From the NCBI RefSeq assembly GCF_000346465.2, contig NC_034011.1:2441508-2505507 (forward strand): a stretch of DNA of 64,000 bases, given 5' to 3'. Below the pieces are notes generated by a model, which did not search any database, had not been told where the DNA came from, and saw only the letters and a list, made by a program, of their open reading frames with translations. The translations under genes were made by a program, and so were the position numbers. Shown in pieces: positions 34,903 to 46,546 of this stretch; position 1 is the stretch's first letter; every line of letters starts with the position of its first letter. Origin of the DNA: Prunus persica (taxonomy: Eukaryota > Streptophyta > Magnoliopsida > Rosales > Rosaceae).

Positions 34903-35485
34903 GTTAGAATTTAGGAGGTGTGATGTGTGTTGCTCTGATACTATTGTTTATGTGTGAAGGGGTTTAGGACAATAGTTGAACAAAGTGATTTTATTATATT
35001 TGAGGAGAATAGTACATGGCTTGGTGTAGGCTGATTGGCCTTCTTTATAGCTTATTGGCTTATTGACCACCACACTTGGTTTAGATTAGTTTTGGGCTAT
35101 TTGGCCCTTCACTGAGATTGGTCAGCTTATTGGCTCCCTAACATAGGTAGCTTTGGGTAGCTCTTGGCTCCCTTATAGTTTGGGAGTTCTTTTCGTTGGA
35201 CTCCACCTTATATGAGCACAACCATGCCTATTTATAGGCTTTGATTGCCGACATGCACAGCCACTGACTTGGGCTTCTTCATTTCTTAGCCACATATGTG
35301 TCTTGTACTAGAATGTTCTTCAAACTTCAATTGCTTTTGTTCCACCGCCTTGAGCATTCAGCCACTGCTAGCTTGTTCTAGAATATTCTTGCATTGCCAT
35401 CTCCATCTTTTGAATTCTTGACTTCTCTAGAATTGTGTAGAACACAAATAAGCATTATTTTTTCAACAAACATCAATGTTATGCT
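34903..35485 (-). mobile_element. LTR-like remnant of a Copia element
   Basis: Just right of the LARD element the minus strand reads agtatcagagc, close to the initiator-Met tRNA primer site tggtatcagagc, next to about 530 bp that is absent from intron 1 of the other GDSL copies and ends near ttcaacaaacatc. This suggests a truncated or solo LTR. No second copy was found in the window. Confidence 0.4.
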
Positions 35486-36732
35486 CTTCAAACACTAGTG
35501 ATTATGCATAACTGAATGTTAACTTTCCATCAACGCTGCAGCTGAGTATGCAAAGTTGCCATTTTTACCACCATATTTGCAGCATGGGTTGAACAATTAT
35601 ACTTATAGGGTGGACTTTGCATCTGCTGGAGCTGGTTCTCTAGCTGAAACTCATCAAGGATATGTATATGATCTTGCTTCTATATTTGCTTTCTAAATTG
35701 TATTTTAGGCTAGAAAAAGGAAGCTGCTTGTCTATATGTGGAGTTATCCAACAACTAGTCACAATTACAAGGCCAATGCTGCCCTTTGGCAGCCATAGCC
35801 TGCTCAGACTTGGCCAAACATATCTGAGGAAGAACTTCTTGTTGAAATCGTTGAATTTACACGAATGATTTGATTGTGTGATTTCTTGGTTTCAGGTGAT
35901 AGACCTTAAAACTCAACTATGTCAGTTCAAGAAGGTGGTGAAACAGCTGAGGCACAAACTAGGCCATGCAGAGGCCAAAACATTTTTGTCGAAAGCTGTT
36001 TACTTGATTAGCATCGGAAGCATGATTATTTTGCACCATTCACATCAAATTCCAGTCAGTTTGAGTCCCACTCACACAAAGAATATGTTGGCTCATATAA
36101 AACATGGCAAACATTTTGACTCTAGTTTCTTCTTGTTCCGAGGTTTAATTACAGTCCATGTTACATGTTGCAGGGAATATACGAGAAAGGAGGAAGGAAA
36201 TTTGGGGTTGCAGGCGTGGTGTCTCTTGGTTGCTTACCAGGCACAAGAGCATATAACCCAGAAAACACAGATGCCTGTGTGGAACAAATTACAGAACTCG
36301 CGAAACTACACAATTGACAACTTGCGAAAGCCCTCCTAAAGCTGAAGAGACAACGCCATGGATTCAAATATTCAAATCCAAATTTGTACAGTTACATAAA
36401 TGAAAGAATTGAGAATCCATCAAAATTTGGTAAGGGAAAATAAAAGGCCAGCCATATAGCATCTCTTTTAGCTATTTCTAATGTTGCCTTCTTCTTGTTG
36501 TAATGCTTGTGAAGGTTTCAAGGAAGGAAAGGTGGTATGTTGTGGCTCTGGTCAATACAGAGGAATTGATACTGTGGAGGGAAGAGAGGTGTGACAGAGT
36601 ATGAATTATGTGACAATGTTTCTGAGTATGTGTTTTTTGACTCTGGTCATCCAACTGAAAGGGTTTACCAGCAAGTGTCCTCGTTAATGTCACAGGCCTT
36701 ACATTAATCTCGAAGAGCTGTTTGAAGTTTAG

Positions 36733-37633
36733 ACAAAAATGTGGATTGATTGGTTTTTTTTTATAACCAACTTAGAATTTTGCAGACACAACTTCTGTTT
36801 CAAAATAAGTTTATGGTTTGATATATCATCTTTCTAGTATGTATGCTTTGAGTTTTTATCAAGTACAGACAAAATTTAACCCCCAAATTCATAAGGGAGT
36901 GTACTAAGATTTTTAGAAAGAAAAAAAAAAAAAGCACAGATGGCATTGTATATTTAGTCCTTTTAAAAAGTCAAATGGAGTTTATATCCAAATTGCCAGC
37001 CTTTTAGTATTGTAGAAATGAACTCTGTAAACTCGTGGCCAGTATCCCAAAAACTGTTGAATGGTTATAGTATCTGAACATTACACAATTGATACAGAAA
37101 ATAAAAAATTTGGCTTCAATATTCGTCCTTCACTATTGTTTTCAATAACTTTACGTATGTTGTTAGCGCAGCAACTTTATTTACATTTCAAAATCTGTGG
37201 CCACTCTGTAGGACTAAAAGAAACTTCATTAGACTACACTAATTTCCAATGTTCCACAAGCAAATCAACAACACCTATACACGGGCGTGAAACAGAGAAG
37301 AGGTAAATGTCAACATTTTAAGATACACTATTTCCAGTAAAGGAGGCTGCAGCTATTTTCTTTTCATTGGATTATAAATGGTCTACTTTGCAGAAGTTTT
37401 TTTGTGATTCAATTGATAATGAAGACAAAAAAAATTCTAACTTTTTCTTTTTCTTTTTTAGTTCACTTTCCTTGACTTTTCTTTATGTTATCTGGACCAG
37501 GAAGTAAATTCCTTACCTTTTCTTTCTGTTCAAATCGAAAGTCCAAGTTTCACACCAGTTTCAGCCATCTATTAAATTGAATTGAAACAGAGGAAAAGAT
37601 CATAAAATACAAAGCTAAACAGAAAATACTGGA
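36733..37633. promoter_or_regulatory. 3' flank of pseudogene 8 and promoter region of unit 9
   Basis: From about 37150 (gtatgttgttagcgcagcaactttatttacatttcaaaatctg) onward it matches the regions upstream of 28405 and 19446. It provides the uninterrupted version of the site hit by the composite insertion. No gene. Confidence 0.45.
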
Positions 37634-39247
37634 ATGGCATCTTTCAGGTTTCAAATGTATATCTTGGCTTTCTGTGCAGGCCTTGTTATTCAAAGCAGCT
37701 GCAATGGCCATTCTGGGCTTCAGAAAAAACATGTAGCCCTGTTCATCTTTGGTGATTCACTCTATGATCCTGGAAATAATAACTACATAAATACCACAAA
37801 AGATTTCCAGGCCAATTGGTTGCCATATGGTGAAACATTCTTCAGGTACCCAACTGGTAGATTTTCTAATGGGCGTTTAATATCAGATTTCATTGGTAAG
37901 AACCATCTTGTGAGTAATATTGTTTCTTTCAGTCAATTCTTCAAACATCTTTGCTGCTAACTGACAGCAACTGATAATACAAACACATGATACAACTAAC
38001 TATTGAATTTTATGATACACATGATACAGCTGAGAATGCCAAGTTGCCATTTATACCAGCATATTTACAACCTGGGTTGAAAGACTATACTTATGGGGTG
38101 AACTTTGCTTCTGGTGGAGCTGGTGCTCTAGTTGAAACCTTTCAAGGATTTGTATATGCACTGGCTTATTATATGTTTTCCCTTGTTATGACTTTTAGTT
38201 ACAGTTGCAGCATCTGAATATGTATTTTCGGTAATTCGCGTGCTTTTCGTTAGCATGATTTGATTATGTGATCTGTTGTTTTCAGGTGATAGACCTTAAA
38301 ACTCAACGAAGTCAATTCAAGAAGGTGGAGAAGCAGTTGAGGCAGAAACTAGGTGAAGCAGAAGCCTACACATTGCTGTCCAAAGCTGTCTACTTAATCA
38401 GCATTGGAAGCAATGACTATTCTATCCCATTAGCCACCAATACCAGCCAGGAAGAATATGTTGGCTGGGTTATTGGCAACCTGACAAGTTGGATCGAGTA
38501 ATCTTATCTTCATTTGCACACATACATAGCAGGAGAAAAATTTTAATTCGAGTTTCTTCTTTTTTCTATGACTTGTTACAATTTGTGTACAACTTCGTTC
38601 GTCTGATTATGAATCCGGAAAGATCTTTTGGAGGAGTGATTTGATATACATTTTGTCAGGATGTATACAAGAAAGGAGGCAGGAAATTTGGATTTTCAAG
38701 CGTGGGCCCAATTGCTTCTACGCCAAGCATGAGAGTGATTCAACCAGGAAACACGGGCCCTTCCGGGGAGGAAGTTACAGCACTTGAGAATCTACACAAT
38801 AGACTACTTTCCAAAGTCCTCACAACGCTGAAGAAAGAGCTTCAAGGATTCAAATACTCAACGCTTAATCTCTACACTTACTCTAAAGAAAGAATTAATC
38901 ATCCATCAAAATATGGTATGCATAGCCATGAGACCACCTCCTTTAAGTTATAGTTTCTCTTATTTGGTTTTGTCATAAGCTGATAAGTCATGTCTCCTTT
39001 TTAATTTTTTTTTTTGTTATTACTGTGTCATAAAGGTTTCAAGGAAGGAAAGGCGGCATGCTGTGGCTCTGGTCCATACGGAGGAATTAACAGCTGTGGA
39101 GGGAAGAGAGGTGTGACTGAGTATAAGTTATGTAACAATGTTACTGAGTACGTCTTCTTTGACTCTTTCCATCCAACTGAAAGGGTATACGAGCAAGCAT
39201 CGAAGTTATGGTGGAGTCATAACTTGGAGGAGCTATTTGAAGTTTAG
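37634..39247 (+). pseudogene. GDSL esterase/lipase with single-base deletion (array unit 9)
   Basis: Exons: 37634-37895, 38030-38151, 38286-38497, 38660-38915 and 39036-39247. It is nearly identical to array genes 6 and 7, with Ser42, the GSNDY block and DSFHPTE all coded. Exon 3 is 212 bp instead of 213. One A is missing where the sisters have ATC AAA or ATA GAA before the GT donor. Normal splicing then shifts exon 4 and meets a stop at 38730-38732, giving about 222 residues without the catalytic Asp/His. Reading into the intron stops at once. Either a very young pseudogene or a sequencing/assembly error; otherwise it would be a 354-residue enzyme. Confidence 0.8.
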
Positions 39248-39329
39248 GCAAAATATGGCTTGATAGTTTCTTAAGAAACTGAGCAATTTGCAGACACAAT
39301 TTCCGTTTCAAAGTGAATTAAAAGTTTGA

Positions 39330-39440
39330 TGGAGCCATGGGCACATGGGCAAGTGTTCAAGTTATGGGGGAACCATACTTCCTATGTCCCAGGGCCTTAT
39401 TTTAATTTGAAAGAGTTATTTGAAGTTCAGAAACTTATGT
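39330..39440 (+). pseudogene. GDSL exon-5 tail relic
   Basis: Third copy of the decayed exon-5 ending (gggcaagtgttcaagttatggggg, then tttgaaagagttatttgaagttcag) seen after genes 6 and 7. Confidence 0.65.
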
Positions 39441-40275
39441 ATTTGTTAGTTTCAATAAGCCCCTGTGAATTTGCTCAGACAATCTCTGTTTATAAATAAA
39501 TTATGGTTTGATATATCATTCTTTTCATAACTCAAAAATGGATGTGATAGATGTTGTCCAAGCCATAGTAAGCTGGATTAAACATCTGTAGAAAACTATG
39601 CTCATGTAAGATCTTGTACAGGCTCAGTAAATGAAATACTAAGGACACTAATCAAAACCAAAGGCTTTTAACTTGTGTGTCTTCACCATATTTAAGTACA
39701 AGAGGATCATTGTGCTACTCCTGTCACAGCAGCAATGCAAATGATAGGCGTTCTAAACTTTAACAGCAAAAAAAAATAAAAAGGAAAATGCTTTATTGAT
39801 TAGATATAGGACTGCAAGACTTCATCCATTGACTTTATTAGATTTTCTGATATTCAAAACCCCAAACAACCTGATTCATAGTATTATATATTTGAGGCAA
39901 ATATTCAGAAACTAATATGATTTGTGTTTATTGATTGTTAGCGGGCGGATTGTGATGGACATCTACTCCCATCTTTCTTGTAGAATCTGAGCAACTGTTG
40001 ATTATACAGGGATAAAAGCATGTAATCTGATTCACATATTTCTTTCTTTCCATTTCTCATGTGTGACCAAAACCATCATTTGTAATATATCTATGATTGA
40101 TACTGGAAAATCAACATATCTCTTTGTTTTCCCATCATAATATTCTGTTCCTTGCAAGAGAATCAACACTTAGGTAAATTTTTCCTGAAGAACAGCTGCT
40201 GCAATATACTCCTACTAGAAACCTTTGTAAATATAGGAACCAAAGGAAAAAGATACTGCACAAATTTTGCCTTAC
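39441..40275. other. Intergenic
   Basis: AT-rich, no credible frame or repeat. This is the right-hand end of the main GDSL array. Confidence 0.4.
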
Positions 40276-40645
40276 CTTAATAATGACCAGATGATGACCT
40301 AGAATGTTTACACCCCATGCCAATGTTCTGGTACAAACCAGTACCTATAATTTAATACATATGCCTAATCAGTATATAGAATAAGAAAATGATCTTTTTT
40401 ATATTCTCTTTTCCTAATGTGTTTTTCAGGAAAGACTCATGCTTACTGAGTTTAAACAGAAATTAATGCCTGAACCTTGTTGTTTGCAAAAAGCTCCTCA
40501 ACCAGAGATCTATCTTTGTCATTCAGACCGGCATGGTGTAATCCAATGCCAAACTGCAAGGTGTGCTTCAGGTTAAAGAACCATCTGTTGGGCTTCTTCT
40601 GGCATACTAAGAAACTGCCTTGGATGTTCATCTGACCTTGCGACC
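40276..40645 (-). pseudogene. DExH-box RNA helicase fragment (ASCC3/Brr2-like)
   Basis: On the minus strand about 40645-40465 reads [20 protein letters not shown], then after a deletion and frameshift [20 protein letters not shown] and [13 protein letters not shown] second piece at 40340-40276 reads TLAWGVNILGHHLVIIK and then a GTAAG donor. These are consecutive exons of the helicase core of large Ski2/Brr2-type helicases. GLHHAGL and TLAWGVN are hallmarks of that family. It is a short fragment, broken and without neighbours from the parent gene. Confidence 0.75.
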
Positions 40646-41459
40646 TTCACAAAAAAAAAAAAAAAAATTCGAATCGACGCAGCAGCCGAAACCAAAGAAA
40701 AAAAATCGAAGGTTGAGTTGAGAGAGAGGCTCAAAACCAAGTATTTGAATTTTGAAGATTGGACTGCGAGTGCAAGCTTTGTGTTCGTTTCTTCTGTCTC
40801 TTCATATCACTCGCACACCACATTCCTCTGCGAGTGCAAGCTTCGATTGTCTTCATTTCGAAAAGGAAAAAGAAGGACAAGACCAGCCCAGGCCGCCTAC
40901 ATGCCGCCTAGATCCGCCCAGGCCGCCTAGGCGCTGCCAGGCCTAACTCCCTGGCGTCGGTGTCCTCCCGCCTAGCTCCTAGGCCGATTTTTCGAACACT
41001 GCTCGAAACCTGGAACGGGCTTGCTCTGTGCCCTAGACGTTTGTAGTGACGAGTTCGAGTCCAATTCACTAGAATATTGTACGGTTATAAACTATCATGC
41101 TTAAAAGTGTTTATCGCTTGAATTTAAGAAGAAGGAAAAGCACAAACCTAGCTAGCTAGCTAAATAGAGATAATCATTTTCCCCAAAAGCAGAATAATAA
41201 GCAGGACTGGTGAACTGGTATTTCTCCAACAACCCATTAGGATTTAGGAGCAGAACCATCCAAAGCTGAATCTCATCTTGTGGCGGTAGCCGGCCCAAAC
41301 CAAAAGAAAGGAGCAAAAACGTCTCTATATGTCTCTGGTGTTGCTCTTTAAACGTCAAACATAATTCCAGTAAACAAATTACTCAATTTCTTCCTGGTTT
41401 CCCGACATTTTCCCAGCAACCAAACAAGAGAAACCACAGCAAACTCGTTATTTGTTTTA
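40646..41459. other. Non-coding DNA with GCCTAGG-rich segment
   Basis: A direct repeat of ctgcgagtgcaagctt lies at 40767 and about 40830. At 40890-41000 a GC-rich stretch rich in gccgcctagg ends in ctaggccgatttttcgaac. A similar tail occurs at about 43495-43530 and 47980-48030, so it is a dispersed repeat. A B-box-like gttcgagtcc is at about 41050. No gene. Confidence 0.45.
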
Positions 41460-41975
41460 ACGGGTTTAGCCGTATGGCTATACCCTTTTTTATATTTAAT
41501 TTTTCAAGAGTATAGCCGCACGACTATACCATTTTTTTTATTTATTTTAAAAAGCGTACAGCCGCGCGGCTATAACCTTTTTTAATATTTTTTTATTTTT
41601 AAAGAATATAGCCCCTCGGCTATACTCTATAAACAGAATATTTAAAAGTACAGTTGCGCGGCTATAAGCCATAAACAGAATATCTTAAAAGAGACTATAC
41701 TCCATAAAAAGAATATTTTAACAGTATAGCCGCTCGGCTATACTCTATAAATAGAATATTTTACAAGAGAGCATCTCCGTGCGGCTATACTCCATAAAAA
41801 GAATATTTTAAAAGTATAGCCGCACGACTATACTTCATAAAAATAATATTTTAAAGGTCGCGCGGCTATACTCCTTAAAATAGAATATTTAAAAAGAGAT
41901 ATTTTAACAATAGAGCCGCTCGGCTATAGTCTATAAATAGAATATTTTACGAGTATAGCCGCGTCGGCTATTCCG
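41460..41975. repeat. Palindromic tatagcc/ggctata array (locus 2, largest)
   Basis: About ten units of cores such as GTATAGCCGCTCGGCTATAC, with centre variants (gcacga, gcgcgg, gctcgg), are separated by tctataaatagaatatttta-like spacers of 20-40 bp. Several cores are perfect or near-perfect palindromes. Some left halves are lost while the right half ggctatactc is kept. Confidence 0.8.
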
Positions 41976-42776
41976 TTTTTAAAGACAATTCGAGACCCTT
42001 CCTTGATATGTGGCTGAAGCAATGAATGTCCATATCAATCTCAAAGTAGTTAGGACCCTGCATGTGAGAGAGCTTGATAAAGTTAAACAACATGGTTTTT
42101 ATGTTTCATCATCTTAACACTCAACTCAGCAACATAAATGTTCGATCATTGTAGCTTTTAAATCATGCAAGTCCCAACAACAACGATACCTTCATCAAGT
42201 CCTCTCCAACCTATGTGCCTACAAATGAAACAAAATACATCAGAGAAGATTAAAGGATTTCTGGAAAGCAGTTTCTATGATCGCAAATAATCATGAGAAC
42301 GCAATCAATTCTTTCATCATGAGACTGTTTCAGTAATTTATGGCTCAAACGCTAGGCCAGTTAACCAACTTAACACTTGGAAATTATTAGAATCAAACGG
42401 ATGACACACAGAGGTCTCTATGTTTAATGAGTATGGTGGCACCAGCAGAAAGCACCTTGGTTAGAAGCCACTGGTAACTTGAAGCACTACACTAGTTATT
42501 CAATCAATTTGTAAATGAAAATTTGTGCGATCATCATAAAATCAAATGTCTGATTCAAACCCTCTCAAACAAAGTGGGATGTCTCTTTCCCAGTCCCATA
42601 GATAAGCCACTTATCTATCTTAAGCCCCAAATCTTTAGTTCTGGCTCACTAGAACATAAACATGACCAGAAAACAAAAAGATAGTACAACCACCTCAAGA
42701 ACAACTCAACAAAACCTTAGTCCCTGTACTTGCTATTATCTATCTTAAGCCCCAGATCTTTAGTCCTTACTCAGGT
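41976..42776. other. Intergenic
   Basis: No open frame, no recognised repeat. The phrase cttatctatcttaagccccaaatctttagt is repeated (about 42612 and 42736), a small duplication. Confidence 0.35.
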
Positions 42777-43205
42777 TTAATTAATTAGTACCTTTCTCTT
42801 AAGTAGTTGGTATAAGTAGTTGGTATTTGCAAAGTAAATGGGAGCATCAATCTCAAGTATGAGAATTCCAGGAACATTGCTTGCATTGGGATACTGCTCA
42901 ACATTTCTGTAAACCATGGAATTCGGAAGGTTTCCTTGAACAAAAGTCCTTGGCCTTGCCACAAACAAAAGTACCCTGATCACAGATATTGCAACCTACA
43001 CAGAAGAAAAACGAAATATTAGTTCTAATGCGTAGTTTTAAGTTGTTAGATATAGTGTTACCGTCACACACAATAATGATACATACAGCTAAGACTAGTC
43101 CAATTTCAAGGCTGCCAAAAACGATGCCGATATAGGCACTCATGCAGACAACGAAGTCAAACTTGTCAACCTTCCAATGGTGGATTGCGGCTTCATAGTC
43201 TATGA
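42777..43205 (-). pseudogene. Sulfate transporter (SULTR3-type) gene fragment
   Basis: Two adjoining exons on the minus strand. The first, 43205-43089, reads VIDYEAAIHHWKVDKFDFVV and on into a membrane segment (IGIVFGSLEIGLVLA). An intron follows with GT at 43088 and AG at about 42997. The second, 42995 to about 42800, reads RVLLFVARPRTFVQGN, NSMVYRNVEQYPNASNVPG and LILEIDAPIYFANTNYL, spanning the last membrane helix into the STAS domain. The rest of the roughly 650-residue transporter is absent. The two exons are remarkably well preserved. Its 5' edge joins directly to an ALP1-like fragment. Confidence 0.82.
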
Positions 43206-43900
43206 CAACAAGCAAAGCCCGACTATGTGTTTCTGTGTCTGTATATTCCCCAAGTCTGATTCAGTCAGTATTTCCAACTACTCATCCAACTTAGGCCAAA
43301 CCAGATTCCTAACAATTACATACTACTTTTACAGGCTAAAATCTCTACTGCTCCCTCTAGTAATAACTTTTCAACCACATCTCTCTCTTTTCAGGATGCA
43401 AAACACATAATCAAAAACCAATTTTCGTATAGCGGCCATCAGAAATTGAAGCGAGTTCATAATTTAGCTAAAGTCGGGAAAAAAAAAAATGACCCGCCTA
43501 GACCCGCCTAGCGCCTAGGCCGATTTTTCCAACAGCCTAACTGAACAAAAGCACAGTTTATAGGTTTTGAGCTCTAATTATGAACATCATTACCGAATTT
43601 AACATTACAGAACAAAATCCACCACCTGTTCTAGATGTCTGTGCATCATAGATTTTCCAAACTAAACAAAATATAAAGATAATTTAGTTAAAACTACAAG
43701 TAATCTGAATGCATTCCACTAGAAACAGGAAGCAGAGTAATTGGAGACTGAGCTTAGTGAAAAGAAAAACCTTGGATTGAAGAAACTATCCCACCAGCCA
43801 GAGTCTACGGCTTTAGGCACGACTGGAACCAAGCTTAAGTTTTTCTTCAATTTCATATCTTTCTTGCTTTTCTTTGATTTCTTGGGAGACACCATGAGAG
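43205..43900 (-). pseudogene. ALP1-like (Harbinger-derived) 5' fragment, copy 1
   Basis: On the minus strand an ATG at 43893 opens a Lys-rich start (SPKKSKKSKKDMKLKKN) leading to DSGWWDSFFNPRF, the beginning typical of plant ALP1-like/Harbinger-derived proteins. About 600 bp of intron-like DNA follows and then the sequence switches to the SULTR3 fragment at about 43205. The whole segment is duplicated at about 47680-48400, where it precedes a transposase-like body. Confidence 0.6.
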
Positions 43901-44044
43901 CTCAAATGAGGAATTGCCCACCTCTTTTTTGGCCTTGAACTTGAAGACTTTGATGGGATTGGGAAGTGATTCAGTGAAGCGAGCCAGGCAGGGAGGGAAA
44001 TGTAAAGCTCGTATAGCCTTTTTTGGCCTTTTTTTTATAAATAA

Positions 44045-44160
44045 AATAAAGAGTATAGCCGAACGGCTATACTATTTAAATAATATTTAAACGGTATAGC
44101 CGCGCGGCTCTGCGTTTTGAATATAATATATTTCAAAGGTATAGCCTCGGCTATACTAGC
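44045..44160. repeat. Palindromic tatagcc/ggctata array (locus 3)
   Basis: Three cores (tatagccgaacggctatac, tatagccgcgcggct, tatagcctcggctatac) lie about 150-270 bp upstream of the minus-strand ALP1-like start at 43893. Confidence 0.7.
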
Positions 44161-44194
44161 ATCTTCTTTTTTTCTTCCCAGATTTTCGTTTATC

Positions 44195-45929
44195 AGGGCC
44201 ACAAGATCAGTTGGCTGCCTATATTCCATCTGTCATCTCTTTGAAGGAGTGTACAACAGCACTTGAGAAGCATGTGCTTGCAGACGCCACATCTCATAAA
44301 CTAGACACGGAAGAATCAGAGGTAATCTCCATGTCTGTTTATACATTCCCTCTGCAATGGGAAATTGGACTAAGGTGATGATCCATTTATTAAAGCTTCA
44401 ATACTCTCTTCTTTTTTTTCTATCTGGAACTCAAAGCTTTACTCCATTGATTTCCTTATCCATAATGGATTAGCAGTTTTTGATTGGTCCTGCACATTTT
44501 CTATCCTCTTTTGAACCTGTATGAACTCTTCAAAAGTCATCTAGACATGCACCCATGAGTTCTCACTAATGCAATTATGTTCTTTGCTTCAATGCCATCG
44601 TGTATGGTCTTCTAGCCAGATAGTCTTTTGAAAGACTTGCATTTTATATTAGATGAATTGCGGAGCCAGTATTTGAATATGTGGTTTATCTTCAGAATTA
44701 TGCAAGTTGTTTGTGGCTTCAGGATTCTTTTTTGAACTTCCTTTTATTTTACTTTTGAGGCCTCAAATTTCATATAATATTTTAAAAAAAGTGGTACTTC
44801 AATTTTGGGAAATTTTATGGAAAGTAAGCTGGTTTCTATCTACATTGGGCTTGGACATGAATTGTTCAGCTTATGGCATGTTGCATTTGATTTCAATAGT
44901 TCAATGGTGCATGCTGAAAGCTCTCATTTGGATGGAGATCAAGTGGCCACGGTATCAGATGGTGTCTAGGACTTTCAGGATTTACGAAGAAGAATTAAAG
45001 CTATTGAAAAGGCAATGGTGGAAACGGAAAGACATTTTTCCGCAAATCAGGTAGAAAAGAAATTCAGGGATGGGGTTTGGTAACACTATGAAGAAGCGTC
45101 AAATATCTGGCTCAGGAAATGAAATTCTGACAAAAGACATCATTCTTGATCAGATATCAGAGTGTTCATCCTATGGGATAAGCAGAAGAGACACCATAGA
45201 GGCTGATGGTCAGATGCTTGAGTTGTGGGAAACCACTGACCAGGATGCCAGCATTGATTTGATGGTTGGCAAGGGCCAGAAGGTGGACGCTGTACCAACT
45301 GACCACAGTCAGACTCACTGAAGCAGTAAAGGAACACAAGAATAAATATTCCTCTTCAGAATCATTGGTTGAGAAGGAATTGGACATGGACAAATTAGAG
45401 ATCTCTAAAAGATTTACAGAGCCCCGTCAAGAAGGCAACAAGAGAAGGATTCTAGAAAGACTTGATTCTGATGTACAAAAGTTGACAAACCTTCAAATAA
45501 CCGTGGAAGACCTGAAAGGGCAAAGGTATTGAATTTGAAAACGTGAAGGGGCAGTTGGAAGAAGCTGACGAGGCCATCACTAAGTTGTTTGATGTCAATC
45601 AAAAATTGATGAAGAACGTTGAAGATGGTCCTCTGTTCTCTGATGGAGCTTCTGGGGTAGTGTCGGATGAAAGTTGGAGTGTGAGAAGAAGGAGACTTTC
45701 AGAGCAAGCAAAGGAAGGGTCTGAAAAAATCGGGCGGCTACAGTTGGAGGTGCAGAAACTGCAATTTCTTCTACTGAAACTTGATGGTGAAAAAGAAAGC
45801 AGAGGATCAACAAGGATCACGGAGCGGAAAACAAGAGTTCTTCTGAGGGACTATATCTATGGTGGCAATAGAACCAGCCAGAAACGCAAGAAAGCGCCCT
45901 TCTGTGCATGCATACAGCCCCCAACCTAG
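44195..45929 (+). pseudogene. NETWORKED1-type actin-binding protein, 3' half, degenerate
   Basis: An exon piece at about 44195-44320 (LAAYIPSVISLKECTTALEK) is followed by intron-like DNA. A long last-exon region from about 44940 then encodes coiled-coil sequence and ends with KIGRLQLEVQKLQFLLLKLD, ITERKTRVLLRDYIYGGN and KKAPFCACIQPPT-stop at 45929. That is the conserved carboxyl end of NET1 proteins, plant actin-membrane adaptors. Frames break near 45055, 45320 and 45532, with lost segments. The actin-binding NAB domain at the amino end is absent, so this is a truncated, non-functional copy. Confidence 0.85.
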
Positions 45930-46546
45930 GGAGATTGAAGCAATGGAATTTCATGGTCCCATGGTATAGTTTTAAAGTAATGATGAGGCATTAGTTTTGT
46001 CTCATTGTCCTAAGTTTTTTATTTTTAGAGAGCTCTACTTGTTTTGCCATATTTTATGGAGAGAAGTATTGGGTCTTGCTTAGTTTTGAGATCCTGCTGT
46101 AAATGCCAGGCCCCATCTTCTAATCAAAGCAAAGGAAACCTACTCTGATGGTGTTTGCTTTTCTTCTTTTTTTTAATCATATTATTTTTCTTTTACATAT
46201 ATATTGCTGCTTGTCTTACTTTTTGTTAGTAGCAAGTTGTATGCCGCAGCTTAAAATAAAAATGTTTTATTTTTGTGGGATATCTTTGGTGTTACAAGTT
46301 CTCGTAGACTCTGACAAAATGAGCTTCCATTCTACTTTCTAAGCCGCCATACAAAGATGGCTGATTCAGTCTGTTAAAAACATACATACATTTCTTTTAT
46401 GCAAGTCAATGTAAATAAGAGAAGCAATTCAGCATTTCATGTCGTGTATGGCTGGTGCCGGTGAAATTGCGGAAGCAAAAAATTTTACAGATTGAACCCG
46501 TTCCAAACTTCCAACTCATTTATAAACCAGATTGGCAGAACAAGAA
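45930..46546. other. 3' flank of the NET1 fragment
   Basis: T-rich sequence typical of a 3' untranslated region (tgtcctaagttttttatttttagagagc). It probably travelled with the NET1 fragment. No gene. Confidence 0.4.

Larger units (their letters stand above)
30984..36732 (+). pseudogene. GDSL esterase/lipase pseudogene with LTR element in intron 1 (array unit 8)
   Basis: Five exons are recognisable: 30984-31248, 35542-35663, 35896 to about 36090, 36174-36429 and 36515-36732. Lesions are many. A stop falls inside block I right after GNNN (31137-31139). The oxyanion Gly is Arg in YRVDFAS. One base is lost inside the GSNDY codons near 36027. The end of exon 3 is missing, a stop lies at 36315-36317 in exon 4, and 1 bp is deleted in exon 5 near 36575. 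Intron 1 holds the LTR element 31271-34897 plus a second LTR-like remnant. The Asp/His block can still be read in a shifted frame. Not functional. Confidence 0.92.

Noticed and set aside
41020..41070. tRNA gene suggested by a B-box-like gttcgagtcc
   Set aside because: No A-box at the right distance and no cloverleaf stems were found.
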